From: Lysobacteraceae bacterium
Lineage (GTDB): Bacteria; Pseudomonadota; Gammaproteobacteria; Steroidobacterales; Steroidobacteraceae
NCBI GenBank assembly: GCA_012516015.1
Contig: JAAYXG010000211.1
Coordinates: 1 to 17,615, forward strand
Direction of reading: 5' to 3'
DNA length: 17,615 bases
Part shown: one piece after another, positions 1 through 8,689 of the stretch
Layout: the number at the start of each line of letters is the position of its first letter
Position numbering within the stretch: the stretch's first letter is position 1
Made by a program: the position numbers and the translations under genes
The notes under the pieces: generated by a model
Told to the model about the DNA's origin: nothing
Databases searched by the model: none
Seen by the model: the letters and a program-made list of their open reading frames with translations, nothing else

Positions 1-139
1 AAGGTCAGAAAGATAGAAATCAATCTTCCGGCCTTTGCGAGCTCGGCATGCTTCGCGTGAGTCATTCCGAATCTTCTCACGCGGCGAACCGGAAGCCTAA
101 CGCCCCGGCGCCGTTGAGAGTGCTACAGAAATGTAACGC
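1..139. other. Non-coding stretch with nested inverted repeats downstream of ada
   Basis: No credible gene is visible between the left edge and the ada stop codon. The stretch holds two nested dyads: outer arms CTTCCGG (25-31) and CCGGAAG (89-95), and inner perfect arms CGCGTGAG (54-61) and CTCACGCG (76-83) around a 14-nt loop. Neither is followed by a T-run on either strand, so a classical intrinsic terminator is not shown. It may be a degenerate repeat element, or the 3' end structure of ada or of a gene to the left. Confidence 0.4.
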
Positions 140-1243
140 TCAGGAGGCTTGATCGATCGTCGGTGCGTTGCTTGCTTCTTTCTGAAGCAGTGCGCGTTTG
201 CGTTCGACGCCCCAGCGATAGCCCGACAAGGTGCCATCGTTGCGAATCACGCGGTGGCAGGGGATGGCGACCGCGAGCGCATTCGACGCGCAGGCGCCCG
301 CAACCGCCCGCACCGCTTTGGGCGCGCCGATTCGTTGCGCGAGTTGCGCATACGTGACCGTCTCGCCGACAGGAATCGAGCGCAGTGCGCGCCAGACGCG
401 CTGCTGAAAGCTCGTGCCGCGCACATCGAGCGGCAAATGGAGCCCGACGCCGGGCGACTCGACGAAGCCGACGACCTTTGCCACGACCTCCTCGAACTGC
501 CGATCGCCGCCGATGAGATTCGCGCGCGGGAAGCGGTCCTGGAGGTCACGCACGAGCGCGTCGGGATCGTCGCCGAGCAAGATCGCACAGATGCCGCGCT
601 CGCTCTGCGCGACGAGAATCGAGCCGAGCGAGCACTCGCCGACGGCGAACTTGATCGTCGCGTTCGCGCCGCCCGCGCGATAGTCGCGCGGCTTCATGCC
701 GAGCACCGCGCCCGCCTTCTCGTAGAAGCGGCTGTTCGAGCCGTAGCCCGCATCGAAGATCGCATCGGTGACGCGCGCGCCCATTTGCAGCCGATCGCGT
801 ACCCGCCGCTCGCGATGCGCGGTAGCGTACTGCCGCGGCGTCGTGCCGGTGATTTGTTTGAAGATGCGGTGGAAATGATAGGGGCTCATCGAGACCGCTT
901 TCGCGAGCGCTTCGAGCGATGGCGCCGTTTCGGCTCGCTCGATGAGCCGACACGCCTTCGTCACCTTCGCGCCATAACGCTCGAGGAGCGAAGGCTCGTC
1001 GGGCTTGCAGCGCTTACACGCGCGGAAACCCGCGGCTTGCGCCTCGCGACCGTTCGCGAAAAACCGAACGTGCTCGGGGCGCGCTCGCCGCGCCGCACAG
1101 GACGGCCGACAATACACGCCGGTCGTTTGTACGGAATACACGAACGAGCCGTCCGCGGTCGCATCGCGCGACAACACCGCCTGCCACCGCGGATCGCGCA
1201 ACGTCGCGGCACCTCGCTCTGCGGTTCGTGCTGCTGCGTTCAT
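140..1243 (-). CDS. ada: Ada: methylphosphotriester-DNA / O6-methylguanine-DNA methyltransferase and AraC-type activator
   Basis: A 367-residue protein, close to E. coli Ada (354 aa). The N-terminal zinc domain has the four cysteines in canonical spacing (C45, C49, C76, C79; VYCRPSC then CKRC); C45 is the expected methylphosphotriester acceptor that switches Ada into an activator. An AraC-type HTH region follows at about residues 95-190 (SPYHFHRIFKQITG; GYGSNSRFYEK). The C-terminal O6-alkylguanine transferase domain has the IPCHRV active site with acceptor Cys329. All parts are intact, so both repair and regulation should work. The start at 1243 is chosen because AAAAGGAG lies 7 nt upstream and the zinc domain begins soon after; a longer in-frame extension is low-complexity and has no homologous content. 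A seven-codon ORF (1263-1240) ends overlapping this ATG. No E. coli-like Ada box was recognised upstream. Confidence 0.96.
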   Translation of the reverse strand: MNAAARTAERGAATLRDPRWQAVLSRDATADGSFVYSVQTTGVYCRPSCAARRARPEHVRFFANGREAQAAGFRACKRCKPDEPSLLERYGAKVTKACRLIERAETAPSLEALAKAVSMSPYHFHRIFKQITGTTPRQYATAHRERRVRDRLQMGARVTDAIFDAGYGSNSRFYEKAGAVLGMKPRDYRAGGANATIKFAVGECSLGSILVAQSERGICAILLGDDPDALVRDLQDRFPRANLIGGDRQFEEVVAKVVGFVESPGVGLHLPLDVRGTSFQQRVWRALRSIPVGETVTYAQLAQRIGAPKAVRAVAGACASNALAVAIPCHRVIRNDGTLSGYRWGVERKRALLQKEASNAPTIDQAS

Positions 1244-1342
1244 ATACAAACTCCTTTTAGCATGGTGGGCGAACCGTAGCAGCGGGGACGGCGCGCCAGC
1301 ACTCCGCCGCTTGCCTTCGAATCGGGCGCGGGGCCTAGGGCC

Positions 1343-1438
1343 GGGGCTTGGGGCTCGGGGCGCGGGCCAGAGAACGCACGCAACGTTTTTCAAGCGAGCA
1401 ACTCTTCGCGTTCCGACCCGAGCCCAAGGCCCAAGCCC
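1343..1438. repeat. G-rich / C-rich degenerate inverted repeat (GGCTTGGGGCTCGGG family)
   Basis: A G-rich stretch at 1343-1360 containing GGCTTGGGGCTCGGG is mirrored by a C-rich stretch at 1417-1438 (CCCGAGCCCAAGGCCCAAG), which reads the same word with a short insertion on the other strand. The identical 15-mer recurs at 10386-10400. It sits in the divergent intergenic region between ada and the efflux operon. It looks like a dispersed low-complexity repeat and not a coding region; its role is unknown. Confidence 0.5.
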
Positions 1439-1557
1439 TCGCTAGTCGCAGCCATTGCTCATCTCGTCGCGCGCGTCGCACTTTTTCGCGCCCGCCGTGT
1501 CACAACACGCCCACCCCAGGTCGGCGCCCGACTTCACAAAAAAAGACCGACCGGCTG

Positions 1558-1577
1558 GTTGACGCGACCCCGTCAAC
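1558..1577. promoter_or_regulatory. Perfect inverted repeat GTTGACG-N6-CGTCAAC over the -35 of the efflux operon
   Basis: Seven-base perfect arms, GTTGACG (1558-1564) and CGTCAAC (1571-1577), are separated by 6 nt. The left arm contains the candidate -35 hexamer TTGACG. The arm length, spacing and position fit a regulator-binding site, but it could also form a small hairpin. It lies 5 bp from the second palindrome at 1583-1602, so two proteins, or two dimers, could bind side by side. Confidence 0.4.
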
Positions 1578-1588
1578 GGCATGAGAAT
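1559..1588 (+). promoter_or_regulatory. Candidate sigma70-type promoter of the RND efflux operon
   Basis: TTGACG (1559-1564) matches the -35 consensus at 5 of 6 bases. After 18 nt comes GAGAAT (1583-1588), 4 of 6 matches to the -10. The start would fall near 1595, giving a leader of roughly 38 nt to the ATG at 1633. The -10 lies inside the palindrome at 1583-1602 and the -35 inside another inverted repeat, as expected for a repressed promoter. This is prediction from sequence only. Confidence 0.45.
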
Positions 1589-1602
1589 AAACGTTCATTC
1601 TC
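1583..1602. promoter_or_regulatory. Candidate TetR-family operator (20-bp near-perfect palindrome)
   Basis: GAGAATAAACGTTCATTCTC is a palindrome with a single mismatched base pair, centred on AACGTT. Length, A/T-rich arms and position (covering the -10 box and start region of the efflux operon) are typical of TetR/AcrR operators. The operon itself encodes two TetR proteins, so one of them is the likely ligand-controlled repressor. The region around it is much richer in G/C, which makes the motif stand out. Confidence 0.6.
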
Positions 1603-1632
1603 CCGCCTTCATTTCCAGTTTTCCGGGGATCT

Positions 1633-2775
1633 ATGCGCTCTTCGAGTCTGTCTGGCGTTCTCGTCGCCGTTTTGTTGTCCGCGTGTGGAAGCGATGCACC
1701 GCCGCCCGCGCCGCCGCCCCCGGAAGTCGGGGTGGTGACGCTCGGGACGCACACCGTGAGCGATGTCCGAAATTTGCCGGGGCGCACATCCGCGTACGTC
1801 ATCGCGGAAGTCCGCCCGCAGGTCACGGGCATCATCAAGAAGCGGCTGTTCGAGGAAGGCAGCGAGGTCAAGGCCGGACAACCGCTCTACCAACTCGACG
1901 ACGCGATCTATCGCGCCGAGGTCGCGAGCCGCAAAGCCGCGCTCGAGAGAGCGCGAGCCACGCGCGATGCCGCGAAGTTGACCGCGGACCGCACGACCGA
2001 GCTCGCCAAGATCGATGCGGTCAGCACGCAGGAAGCCGAGAACGCGGTCGCCGCGCTCGAACAAGCGATTGCGGATGTCGCGGCGGCCGAAGCCGCCTTG
2101 GCGCAAGCGGAAGTGAATCTGTCCTACGCGCGCATCACCTCGCCGATCTCCGGTCGCGCGGGGAAAACGAGCTTCACGCAAGGCGCGCTCGTCACGGCGA
2201 ATCAAGACATGCCGCTCACGACCGTGCAGCAGCTCGATCCGATCTATGTCGACTTGCAGCAATCGAGCAGCGAGCTCTTGCGGTTGCGCAAGGACTTCGG
2301 CGGCGCGGATTTGAATCAGAGCGCGCCAGTTCGGATCCAGCTCGAGGACGGCACGACCTATGAGCACACGGGCGAGCTCAAGTTCGCCGACGTCAGCGTC
2401 GACCCGCAAACCGGCAGCTTCGGATTGCGCGCGGTCGTGCCGAATCCCGATCGGCTGCTGCTGCCCGGCATGTACGTGCGTGCCGTGCTCGAACGCGGCC
2501 AGCGCGACGATGCGGTGCTCGCGCCGCAACGTGCGATCACGCGCGATGCCAGAGGCAACGGCGTTGCGCTCGTCGTGACCGCCGACAACAAGATCGAACA
2601 ACGCACGGTCCGCACCGCACGCACGATCGGCGATCAATGGCTGATCGACGACGGCCTGCAGGCCGGCGAACGTGTCGTCGTCGAAGGAATCCAGAAGGTG
2701 CAGCCCGGCATGACAGTGACGCCGGTCGAGCCGAGCGCCGCACGCACTGCCGAAGCCAAGCCTGCGACGCGCTAA
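1633..2775 (+). CDS. RND efflux periplasmic adaptor lipoprotein (AcrA/MexA type)
   Basis: A 380-residue membrane fusion protein that links the inner-membrane pump to the outer-membrane channel. The N-terminus is a lipoprotein signal (VLVAVLLSAC) with lipobox LSAC and acylated Cys18, followed by a proline-rich linker. Residues about 58-92 (AEVRPQVTGIIKK, EEGSEVKAGQPLYQLD) are the first lipoyl half. A coiled-coil alpha-hairpin follows at about 93-160. The second lipoyl half is ARITSPISGRAGKT (166-179), and then come the beta-barrel and membrane-proximal domains (LPGMYVRAVLE). Length is normal for the family. The ATG has GGGGA a few bases upstream; it is the first gene after the promoter and palindrome. 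The pump gene follows after 12 nt. Confidence 0.93.
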   Translation: MRSSSLSGVLVAVLLSACGSDAPPPAPPPPEVGVVTLGTHTVSDVRNLPGRTSAYVIAEVRPQVTGIIKKRLFEEGSEVKAGQPLYQLDDAIYRAEVASRKAALERARATRDAAKLTADRTTELAKIDAVSTQEAENAVAALEQAIADVAAAEAALAQAEVNLSYARITSPISGRAGKTSFTQGALVTANQDMPLTTVQQLDPIYVDLQQSSSELLRLRKDFGGADLNQSAPVRIQLEDGTTYEHTGELKFADVSVDPQTGSFGLRAVVPNPDRLLLPGMYVRAVLERGQRDDAVLAPQRAITRDARGNGVALVVTADNKIEQRTVRTARTIGDQWLIDDGLQAGERVVVEGIQKVQPGMTVTPVEPSAARTAEAKPATR

Positions 2776-2787
2776 CGGAGTCATTCC

Positions 2788-5700
2788 ATGGCCAGATTCT
2801 TCATCGATCGCCCGGTCTTTGCGTGGGTGATCGCAATCATCATCATGATCGCGGGCGCGCTCTCGATCACGACGCTGCCGATCTCGCGCTATCCGACGAT
2901 CGCGCCGCCTTCGGTGAACATCAGCGCCTTCTACCCGGGCGCATCGGCGCAGACGGCGGAAGAGTCCGTGACGCAGATCATCGAGCAGAACATGAAGGGG
3001 CTCGACGGCCTCTTATATATGTCCTCGACGAGCAGTGCGAACGGCAGCGTCGGCATCACGCTCACCTTCGACAACTCCGTCGATCCAGATATCGCGCAAG
3101 TGCAAGTGCATAACAAGCTGCAGCTCGCGACGCCGCTCCTGCCGCAGATCGTGCAGCAGCAAGGCGTGAGCGTCACGAAGGCGAATACGGGCTTCTTGAT
3201 GGTCGTCGGTTTCGTCTCGGAAGACGGCAGCATGGATCGCACGGACATCTCGGACTTCGTCGTCGCGAACATCGTCGATCCCTTGAGCCGCGTGCCCGGC
3301 GTCGGCGACGTGCAAGTGTTCGGCGCCCAGTATGCGATGCGCATCTGGCTCGACCCGGACAAGCTCAACACCTACCGACTCACGCCGACCGATATCACCG
3401 AGGCGATTCGTGCGCAGAACGCTCAAGTTTCCGTCGGCCAGCTCGGCGCGACGCCCTCGGTCCAAGGGCAGGAGCTCAATGCGACGATCACGTCGCAAGG
3501 ACGTCTGCAGACGGCCGAAGAGTTCCGCAACATCGTCGTCAGGAGCGGCGTGGACGGCTCGGCGCTCAAGCTCGGAGACGTCGCGCGCGTCGAGCTCGGC
3601 TCGGCCGATTACAGCTTCATTAGCCGTTACAACACCGCGCAGGCCGCGGGTCTCGCCGTCTCGCTCGCGACGAACGCGAACGCGCTCGAAACCGCGCAAG
3701 GCGTGCAGAATCTGCTGAAGGATCTCCAGCCGACGTTCCCGCCGGGGCTGCGCGCGGTGACGCCGTTCGACACCACGCCATTCGTTCGCGTCTCGATTCG
3801 CGAAGTCATCAAGACGCTGAGCGAAGCGATCGTGCTCGTGTTCCTCGTGATGCTGCTGTTCCTGCAGAACATCCGCGCGACGCTCATTCCGACGATCGCC
3901 GTGCCGATCGTCTTGCTCGGCACATTCGGGGTGCTGGCGGCGGCCGGGTTCTCGATCAACATGCTCACGATGTTCGCGATGGTGCTCGCGATCGGACTGC
4001 TCGTGGACGATGCCATCGTCGTCGTCGAGAACGTCGAGCGCGTCATGCGGGAGGACAAGCTGCCGCCGATCGAAGCGACGCGTAAGTCGATGTCTCAGAT
4101 CACGGGCGCGCTGATCGGTATCGCGCTCGTGTTGTCCGCCGTATTCCTGCCGATGGCGTTCCTCAGCGGCTCGACCGGCATCATCTATCGCCAGTTCTCG
4201 ATCACGATCGTCTCGGCGATGGCGTTGTCGGTGCTCGTCGCGCTCATCTTGACGCCCGCGCTGTGCGCGACGCTGCTCAAGCCGGTGCACGGGGACGAAC
4301 ATGCGCAAAAGCGCGGCTTCTTCGGCTGGTTCAACAGGAAGTTCGAGGCCAGCAACGTGAAGTACCGCGGCATCGTGTCGCGCATGTTGACGCGACCGGC
4401 GCGTTCCCTCGCCGTGTATGCGTCGATCGTGCTGATCATGTTGTTCATGTTCATGCGCCTGCCGACTTCATTCTTGCCGGACGAAGATCAGGGGGTGCTG
4501 TTCGTGCAGATCCAGGGTCCGGTCGGCGCGACGCAAGCGCGGACGATGCGCGTCATCGAGCAGATCGAGCAGCATTTCTTGACCAACGAGAAAGACACCG
4601 TCGAATCCGTGTTCTCGGTGCAAGGCTTCAGTTTCGGCGGCAGCGGACAAAACACCGGTATCGCGTTCGTGAAGCTCAGAGATTGGGACGAGCGCCCCGG
4701 AGCGGACGCGAGCGTCGAGGCCATCGCCGGCCGCGCGATGGCTGCATTCAGCCAGATCAAGGACGCGATGGTGTTCGCATTCCCGCCGCCCGCATTGCCA
4801 GAGCTCGGGCGCGCGCAAGGCTTTGCGTTCTATCTGCAAGACAATTTGGGACGGGGACACGACGAGCTCATGGCGGCGCGAAATCAGTTGTTGGGCGCGG
4901 CCGCGCAGAGCAGCCTGCTCACGAACGTGCGTCCCAACGGCTTGGAAGACACGCCTCAGTTCCGTCTCGACATCGATATCGAGAAGGCCGGTGCGTTGGG
5001 ACTGTCGATCGGTTCGATCAACCAGACGCTGCAAATCGCTTGGGGCGGCCAATACATCGATGACTTCATCGACCGCGGACGCGTCAAGCGCGTGTACGTG
5101 CAGGCCGACGCACCGTTTCGAATGGTGCCCGAGGACTTCCAGCGCTGGTACGTGCGCAACGACGCCGGCGACATGGTGCCGTTCTCGTCCTTTGCGACCT
5201 GGCGATGGGAGTATGGCTCGCCGCGCCTCGAGCGCTTCGACGGCATTCCCGCAGTCGAAATCAACGGCGAAGCAGCCCCGGGCGTCAGCTCGGGCGTTGC
5301 CATGGCCGAGATCGAGCGGCTCGTGGGCGAGCTTCCTCCGGGCTACAGCATCGCGTGGTCGGGCGCGTCGTATCAGGAGCGTCAAGCCGGCGCACAAACG
5401 CCGCTGCTATACACACTGTCGGTGCTGATCGTGTTCCTCTGTCTCGCGGCGCTCTACGAGAGCTGGGCGATTCCCGCTTCGGTCATGCTCGTCGTGCCGC
5501 TCGGCATCACCGGTGCGGTGCTGGCAACGGCGTTCCGCGGCCTCGAACGCGATGTGTACTTCCAGGTCGCGATGCTGACGACAGTGGGTCTCTCCAGCAA
5601 GAACGCAGTGCTCATCGTCGAGTTCGCGAAGTTGAACCTCGAGCACGGCATGAATCTGGTCGACAGCGTCATGCATGCGATTCGCGACCGCTTGCGCCCG

Positions 5701-5949
5701 ATCATCATGACCTCGATGGCCTTCGGACTGGGCGTGCTGCCGCTCGCGATCGCGAGCGGCGCGGGTTCCGGCGCACAACGTGCGATCGGCACCGGCGTCA
5801 TCGGCGGCATGCTCGCCGGCACGTTCCTCGGCATCTTCTTCGTGCCGCTCTTCTTCGTGCTCGTGCAGCGGCTCGTGCGCCGCTGGCGCAAGACGGAAAC
5901 GGCGCCGGCTCCGGCCGGCTCTTTGGATCAAGGTCCGGCTCATGTTTAA
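2788..5949 (+). CDS. RND multidrug efflux pump, HAE1 family (AcrB/MexB type)
   Basis: A 1053-residue proton/drug antiporter of the inner membrane, full length for AcrB. It begins with the family signature [14 protein letters not shown]. The proton relay is intact: D407 and D408 in TM4 ([17 protein letters not shown]) at the same numbers as in AcrB, and a lysine at residue 938 ([15 protein letters not shown]) equivalent to AcrB K940. Drug-pocket phenylalanines equivalent to F136, F178, F615, F617 and F628 are recognisable ([34 protein letters not shown]). Likely substrates are amphiphilic drugs, dyes or detergents, but the sequence does not fix them. The start is supported by GGAG 7 nt before the ATG. 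The outer-membrane channel gene starts inside its last codons (8-nt overlap). Confidence 0.96.
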   Translation: MARFFIDRPVFAWVIAIIIMIAGALSITTLPISRYPTIAPPSVNISAFYPGASAQTAEESVTQIIEQNMKGLDGLLYMSSTSSANGSVGITLTFDNSVDPDIAQVQVHNKLQLATPLLPQIVQQQGVSVTKANTGFLMVVGFVSEDGSMDRTDISDFVVANIVDPLSRVPGVGDVQVFGAQYAMRIWLDPDKLNTYRLTPTDITEAIRAQNAQVSVGQLGATPSVQGQELNATITSQGRLQTAEEFRNIVVRSGVDGSALKLGDVARVELGSADYSFISRYNTAQAAGLAVSLATNANALETAQGVQNLLKDLQPTFPPGLRAVTPFDTTPFVRVSIREVIKTLSEAIVLVFLVMLLFLQNIRATLIPTIAVPIVLLGTFGVLAAAGFSINMLTMFAMVLAIGLLVDDAIVVVENVERVMREDKLPPIEATRKSMSQITGALIGIALVLSAVFLPMAFLSGSTGIIYRQFSITIVSAMALSVLVALILTPALCATLLKPVHGDEHAQKRGFFGWFNRKFEASNVKYRGIVSRMLTRPARSLAVYASIVLIMLFMFMRLPTSFLPDEDQGVLFVQIQGPVGATQARTMRVIEQIEQHFLTNEKDTVESVFSVQGFSFGGSGQNTGIAFVKLRDWDERPGADASVEAIAGRAMAAFSQIKDAMVFAFPPPALPELGRAQGFAFYLQDNLGRGHDELMAARNQLLGAAAQSSLLTNVRPNGLEDTPQFRLDIDIEKAGALGLSIGSINQTLQIAWGGQYIDDFIDRGRVKRVYVQADAPFRMVPEDFQRWYVRNDAGDMVPFSSFATWRWEYGSPRLERFDGIPAVEINGEAAPGVSSGVAMAEIERLVGELPPGYSIAWSGASYQERQAGAQTPLLYTLSVLIVFLCLAALYESWAIPASVMLVVPLGITGAVLATAFRGLERDVYFQVAMLTTVGLSSKNAVLIVEFAKLNLEHGMNLVDSVMHAIRDRLRPIIMTSMAFGLGVLPLAIASGAGSGAQRAIGTGVIGGMLAGTFLGIFFVPLFFVLVQRLVRRWRKTETAPAPAGSLDQGPAHV

Positions 5950-7366
5950 GGTCGTTCGATACTTTGCCTTCGCTGCGCTCGTGCTCGCGAGCGCGGCGTG
6001 TACGCTCGCGCCGCGTTACGAGCGGCCCGCATCGCCCATACCCGATGAGTGGAGCGCGCCTCTGAGCGGTCCCGCGAAGACGGCCGCGGAAGGTGAATCC
6101 ATCGACGCGCTGCCGTGGCGCGAGTTCGTGCTCTCGCCCAAGCTCGAGCGGCTCATCGAGCTCGCGCTCGAGAACAACCGCGATCTCAGGATCGCCGCGT
6201 TGAACGTGGAGCGGGCCCGCGGGCTCTACCGCATTCAACGCTCGGAGTTGCTGCCGAACGCGGACGTCGCGGGCAGTTACACGCGCCAACGAGTGCCTCC
6301 GACCGCGACGTTCCCCGGTCGAGAAGGCGTCGTGGAGCAGTACAGCGCATCCGTCGGCGCGGCATTCGAGCTCGACTTCTTCGGGCGTCTGCGAAGTCTC
6401 AATCGCGCGGCGCTCGAAGACTTCCTCGCGCAAGAATCCTCGCGTCGGAGCCTGCAGATCAGCTTGATCGCGGAAGTGGCGCAAGCGTTTCTCGTCACCG
6501 CGAACGATCTCGCGCTCAAAGAGCTTGCCGAAGCGACGGTGCGTAATCAGGACGAATGGTTCGCGCTCACGCAAGAGCGTCACCGGCTCGGGGCCGCGTC
6601 GGGACTCGAGCTCAATCAAGCGCAGACGCAGGTCGAAAGCGCGCGTGCGGACGCCGCTCGCTACGAAGGCGATGTGGCGCGGGATCTCAACGCACTGCGC
6701 GTACTCGTTGGGACGGATATTCCTCCCGAGCTCATGCCTGCAAGCGACGATGCGCAAACCGCCCTGCTCGGCTCCGTGCCGGTCGAGCTGCCTTCGCAAG
6801 TGCTCTTGAACCGCCCGGACATTCTCGCGGCCGAGCACACGCTGCGTGCGGCGAACGCGAACATCGGCGCTGCGCGCGCGGCGTTCTTCCCGAGAATTTC
6901 CCTGACGGGAAGCGCGGGCTACATCAGCAACGAGCTTTCCGATCTGTTCGACAGGAACAATCGCACGTGGAGCTTCGTGCCGCAGTTGTCGGTGCCGATC
7001 TTTCAAGGCGGCCGTCTCAAGGCGGGCCTCGACGTCGCGCACGTCGATCGCGAGATTGCGCTCGCGCGCTACGAGCAGGCGATTCAGATCGGTTTTCAGG
7101 AAGTGAGCGACGCGCTCGCCTTGACCGGCACCTTGACGAAGCAATTGGAAGCGCAGGAGCGCCTCGTCGGCGCCTCCGCGCGCGCGTTCGAGCTTTCGCA
7201 AGCACGCCGCGAAGCGGGACAAGAGAGCTATTTGACCCTGCTCGATGCGCAACGCAGCTACTACGGCGCCCAGCAAGGCTTGATTGCGACTCGCCTCGCC
7301 GAACAGGCGAACCTCGTCGCGCTCTACCGAGCGCTCGGCGGCGGCTGGGAACGCAATCGAACATGA
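5942..7366 (+). CDS. Outer-membrane efflux channel lipoprotein (OprM/NodT type)
   Basis: A 474-residue TolC-like outer-membrane factor that completes the tripartite pump. The N-terminus [13 protein letters not shown] is a secretion signal ending in Cys20; the residue at -3 is Ser, so lipidation is likely but the lipobox is not ideal. [10 protein letters not shown] after it is typical of OprM/NodT proteins. Two OEP repeats are visible: the first from about 60 to 258 ([16 protein letters not shown] near 141), the second from about 285 to 470 ([44 protein letters not shown]). The chosen ATG overlaps the pump gene by 8 nt and gives the signal peptide directly; translation is probably coupled, as there is no strong Shine-Dalgarno. 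The stop overlaps the start of the first tetR gene. Confidence 0.93.
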   Translation: MFKVVRYFAFAALVLASAACTLAPRYERPASPIPDEWSAPLSGPAKTAAEGESIDALPWREFVLSPKLERLIELALENNRDLRIAALNVERARGLYRIQRSELLPNADVAGSYTRQRVPPTATFPGREGVVEQYSASVGAAFELDFFGRLRSLNRAALEDFLAQESSRRSLQISLIAEVAQAFLVTANDLALKELAEATVRNQDEWFALTQERHRLGAASGLELNQAQTQVESARADAARYEGDVARDLNALRVLVGTDIPPELMPASDDAQTALLGSVPVELPSQVLLNRPDILAAEHTLRAANANIGAARAAFFPRISLTGSAGYISNELSDLFDRNNRTWSFVPQLSVPIFQGGRLKAGLDVAHVDREIALARYEQAIQIGFQEVSDALALTGTLTKQLEAQERLVGASARAFELSQARREAGQESYLTLLDAQRSYYGAQQGLIATRLAEQANLVALYRALGGGWERNRT

Positions 7367-8016
7367 TGAACGAATCCGAGCACGTGTTCACCGAGCGTGC
7401 GCTCAAGCAGCGCGAGCGCATCCTGGAGGCGGCGCGGTTGTGCTTCTTGAAGCGCGGCTTTCACGCTGCGAGCATCGCCGACATCGCTCAAGAGGCGGAC
7501 ATGAGCCCGGGACTCATGTATCGCTATTTCACGAACAAGCAAGCGATCATCAAAGCGATCATCGAGCGTCAGCTCGAGTCGGGCCGCAGACAGCTCGAGG
7601 AAATCAAGTCTCCAGAGGATCTCGTACAGGGGATCTTGAATGCCATCGAGAGGTGGCGAAGCGGCAGTGCCGATCAGATGAACGCGCCGCTCTTCTTGGA
7701 GATCTCCGCCGAAGCGACCCGCGATCCCGAGATCGCCGCGATAGTCGAGGAAGCCGATCAGCTCATCAAGAACCATCTTCTCGAAGCGATGCAGCGAACG
7801 GCGCCGAGCAGGGCGATCTACGAGGATCCGCGGCGTGCGAACGCGCGCATCCTGCTGCTGCTCAGCGTCGTCGAAGGCCTCGCGATCCGTGCTTGCCGCG
7901 ACCCACAACTCGACCGGGAGCTGCTACGCTCTGCCCTCACCAAATTCATCGCCGGGCTGCAGGCCGATTCGCAGGAGCGTTCCAAGCCTGCACGGCGCTG
8001 CACGGTAAGGAGCTGA
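7363..8016 (+). CDS. TetR/AcrR-family transcriptional regulator 1 (efflux operon)
   Basis: A 217-residue TetR protein. The N-terminal HTH is clear (RERILEAARLCFLKRGF then IADIAQEADMSPGLMYRYF, residues 18-56, followed by TNKQAIIKAII). The C-terminal helical domain, which would bind ligand and dimerise, shows no recognisable specific subfamily. The gene starts with ATGATG at 7363; the first ATG overlaps the channel gene's TGA (ATGA), so it is translationally coupled to the pump. Placement as the fourth gene in the operon suggests it controls the operon, most simply by binding the palindrome at 1583-1602. If so, it would set up negative autoregulation, because it is transcribed from the promoter it represses. 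Ligand unknown. Confidence 0.92.
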   Translation: MMNESEHVFTERALKQRERILEAARLCFLKRGFHAASIADIAQEADMSPGLMYRYFTNKQAIIKAIIERQLESGRRQLEEIKSPEDLVQGILNAIERWRSGSADQMNAPLFLEISAEATRDPEIAAIVEEADQLIKNHLLEAMQRTAPSRAIYEDPRRANARILLLLSVVEGLAIRACRDPQLDRELLRSALTKFIAGLQADSQERSKPARRCTVRS

Positions 8017-8552
8017 TGACCAGACAATCACTTCGCGAACGCATCCTCGAAGCCGCCGATGACGTCGCACGAGAGCGCGGCGTCGCCAATCTCACGCTCG
8101 ATCTCGTTGCCGAGCAGGCAGGCATCAGCAAGGGCGGCTTGCTCTATCACTTCACGACCAAGGAAGCTTTGCTGAGAGGCATGATCGATCGCGCGCTCGA
8201 TCGCTATCGCACGTTCCTCAAGGCGGAAGTGGAGCGACAAGGGACCGAGTACCGCTCGTACTTGAAGGCAAGCATCATTGCTCGCAAGGACAGTGATGCC
8301 GGCCAGGAATGCTCGCGCGCGCTGTTCGCCGCGGCGGCCAATTTCCCGGACATGCCCGAGCGCGCGCACGTGGACGTCAAGGAACATTACGATCTCTTGA
8401 GGACGGACGCGGAGCGCTTCGCCGATGCCGCGATCCTGAGCCTCGCGATCAACGGCCTGCACTTCCTCGAGCTGCTGAATCTCGCACCCTTCACGCCCGA
8501 AGAACGCGAAGCCGTCGTGAACCGAATGTTGCGGCAAGCGGAGCGGCTCTGA
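8016..8552 (+). CDS. TetR-family transcriptional regulator 2 (efflux operon)
   Basis: A 178-residue TetR protein, shorter than its neighbour and not a simple duplicate: the HTH differs (LTLDLVAEQAGISKGGLLYHF, residues 27-46), carrying the SKGGLLYHF recognition helix common in a separate TetR subgroup. The C-terminal half is helical and ends at FTPEEREAVVNRMLRQAERL. It starts at an ATG sharing one base with the previous stop (TGATG), with a strong TAAGGAG just 3 nt upstream of that overlap. It is the last gene of the efflux operon. Its target may be the same operator, the neighbouring GTTGACG repeat, or a distant gene; the sequence does not tell. Confidence 0.9.
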   Translation: MTRQSLRERILEAADDVARERGVANLTLDLVAEQAGISKGGLLYHFTTKEALLRGMIDRALDRYRTFLKAEVERQGTEYRSYLKASIIARKDSDAGQECSRALFAAAANFPDMPERAHVDVKEHYDLLRTDAERFADAAILSLAINGLHFLELLNLAPFTPEEREAVVNRMLRQAERL

Positions 8553-8592
8553 GCGTTGGGCTCTGGCAAGATTGAGCGTTGAACGCTGGCTC

Positions 8593-8648
8593 TGTAGGTC
8601 GGAATTTATTCCGACCAGAAGAAGTGTCGGAATAGATTCCGACCTACA
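8593..8648. repeat. GTAG-type REP pair (inverted dimer), copy 1
   Basis: Two imperfectly related stem-loops face each other: TGTAGGTCGGAAT-TT-ATTCCGACC and GTCGGAAT-AG-ATTCCGACCTACA. Each unit has 8-9 bp arms and carries the GTAG tetranucleotide at its outer edge, the hallmark of REPs moved by REP-associated tyrosine transposases, as in Stenotrophomonas. A second dimer lies at 10874-10930. It sits between convergent transcription units and may help end transcription or protect mRNA ends. Confidence 0.75.
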
Positions 8649-8658
8649 TGGATGTGTA

Positions 8659-8679
8659 GCGCTGGACTCCGGCCAGCGC
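8659..8679. terminator. Possible hairpin between convergent operons
   Basis: GCGCTGG (8659-8665) and CCAGCGC (8673-8679) form a perfect 7-bp stem with a 7-nt loop, just after the stop of the sigma-factor gene (read on minus) and downstream of the efflux operon (read on plus). There is no T-run after it on either strand, so terminator function is only suggested by position. Confidence 0.35.
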
Positions 8680-8689
8680 GCAGCGCCGC

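Noticed and set aside
149..1279. Long plus-strand open frame opposite ada
   Set aside because: It is the antisense shadow of a complete Ada protein with all catalytic cysteines; it has no domain or ribosome site of its own.
5780..5941. N-terminal extension of the outer-membrane channel reading within the pump gene
   Set aside because: The extension is Ser/Arg/Cys-rich shadow sequence; the signal peptide begins at the ATG at 5942.
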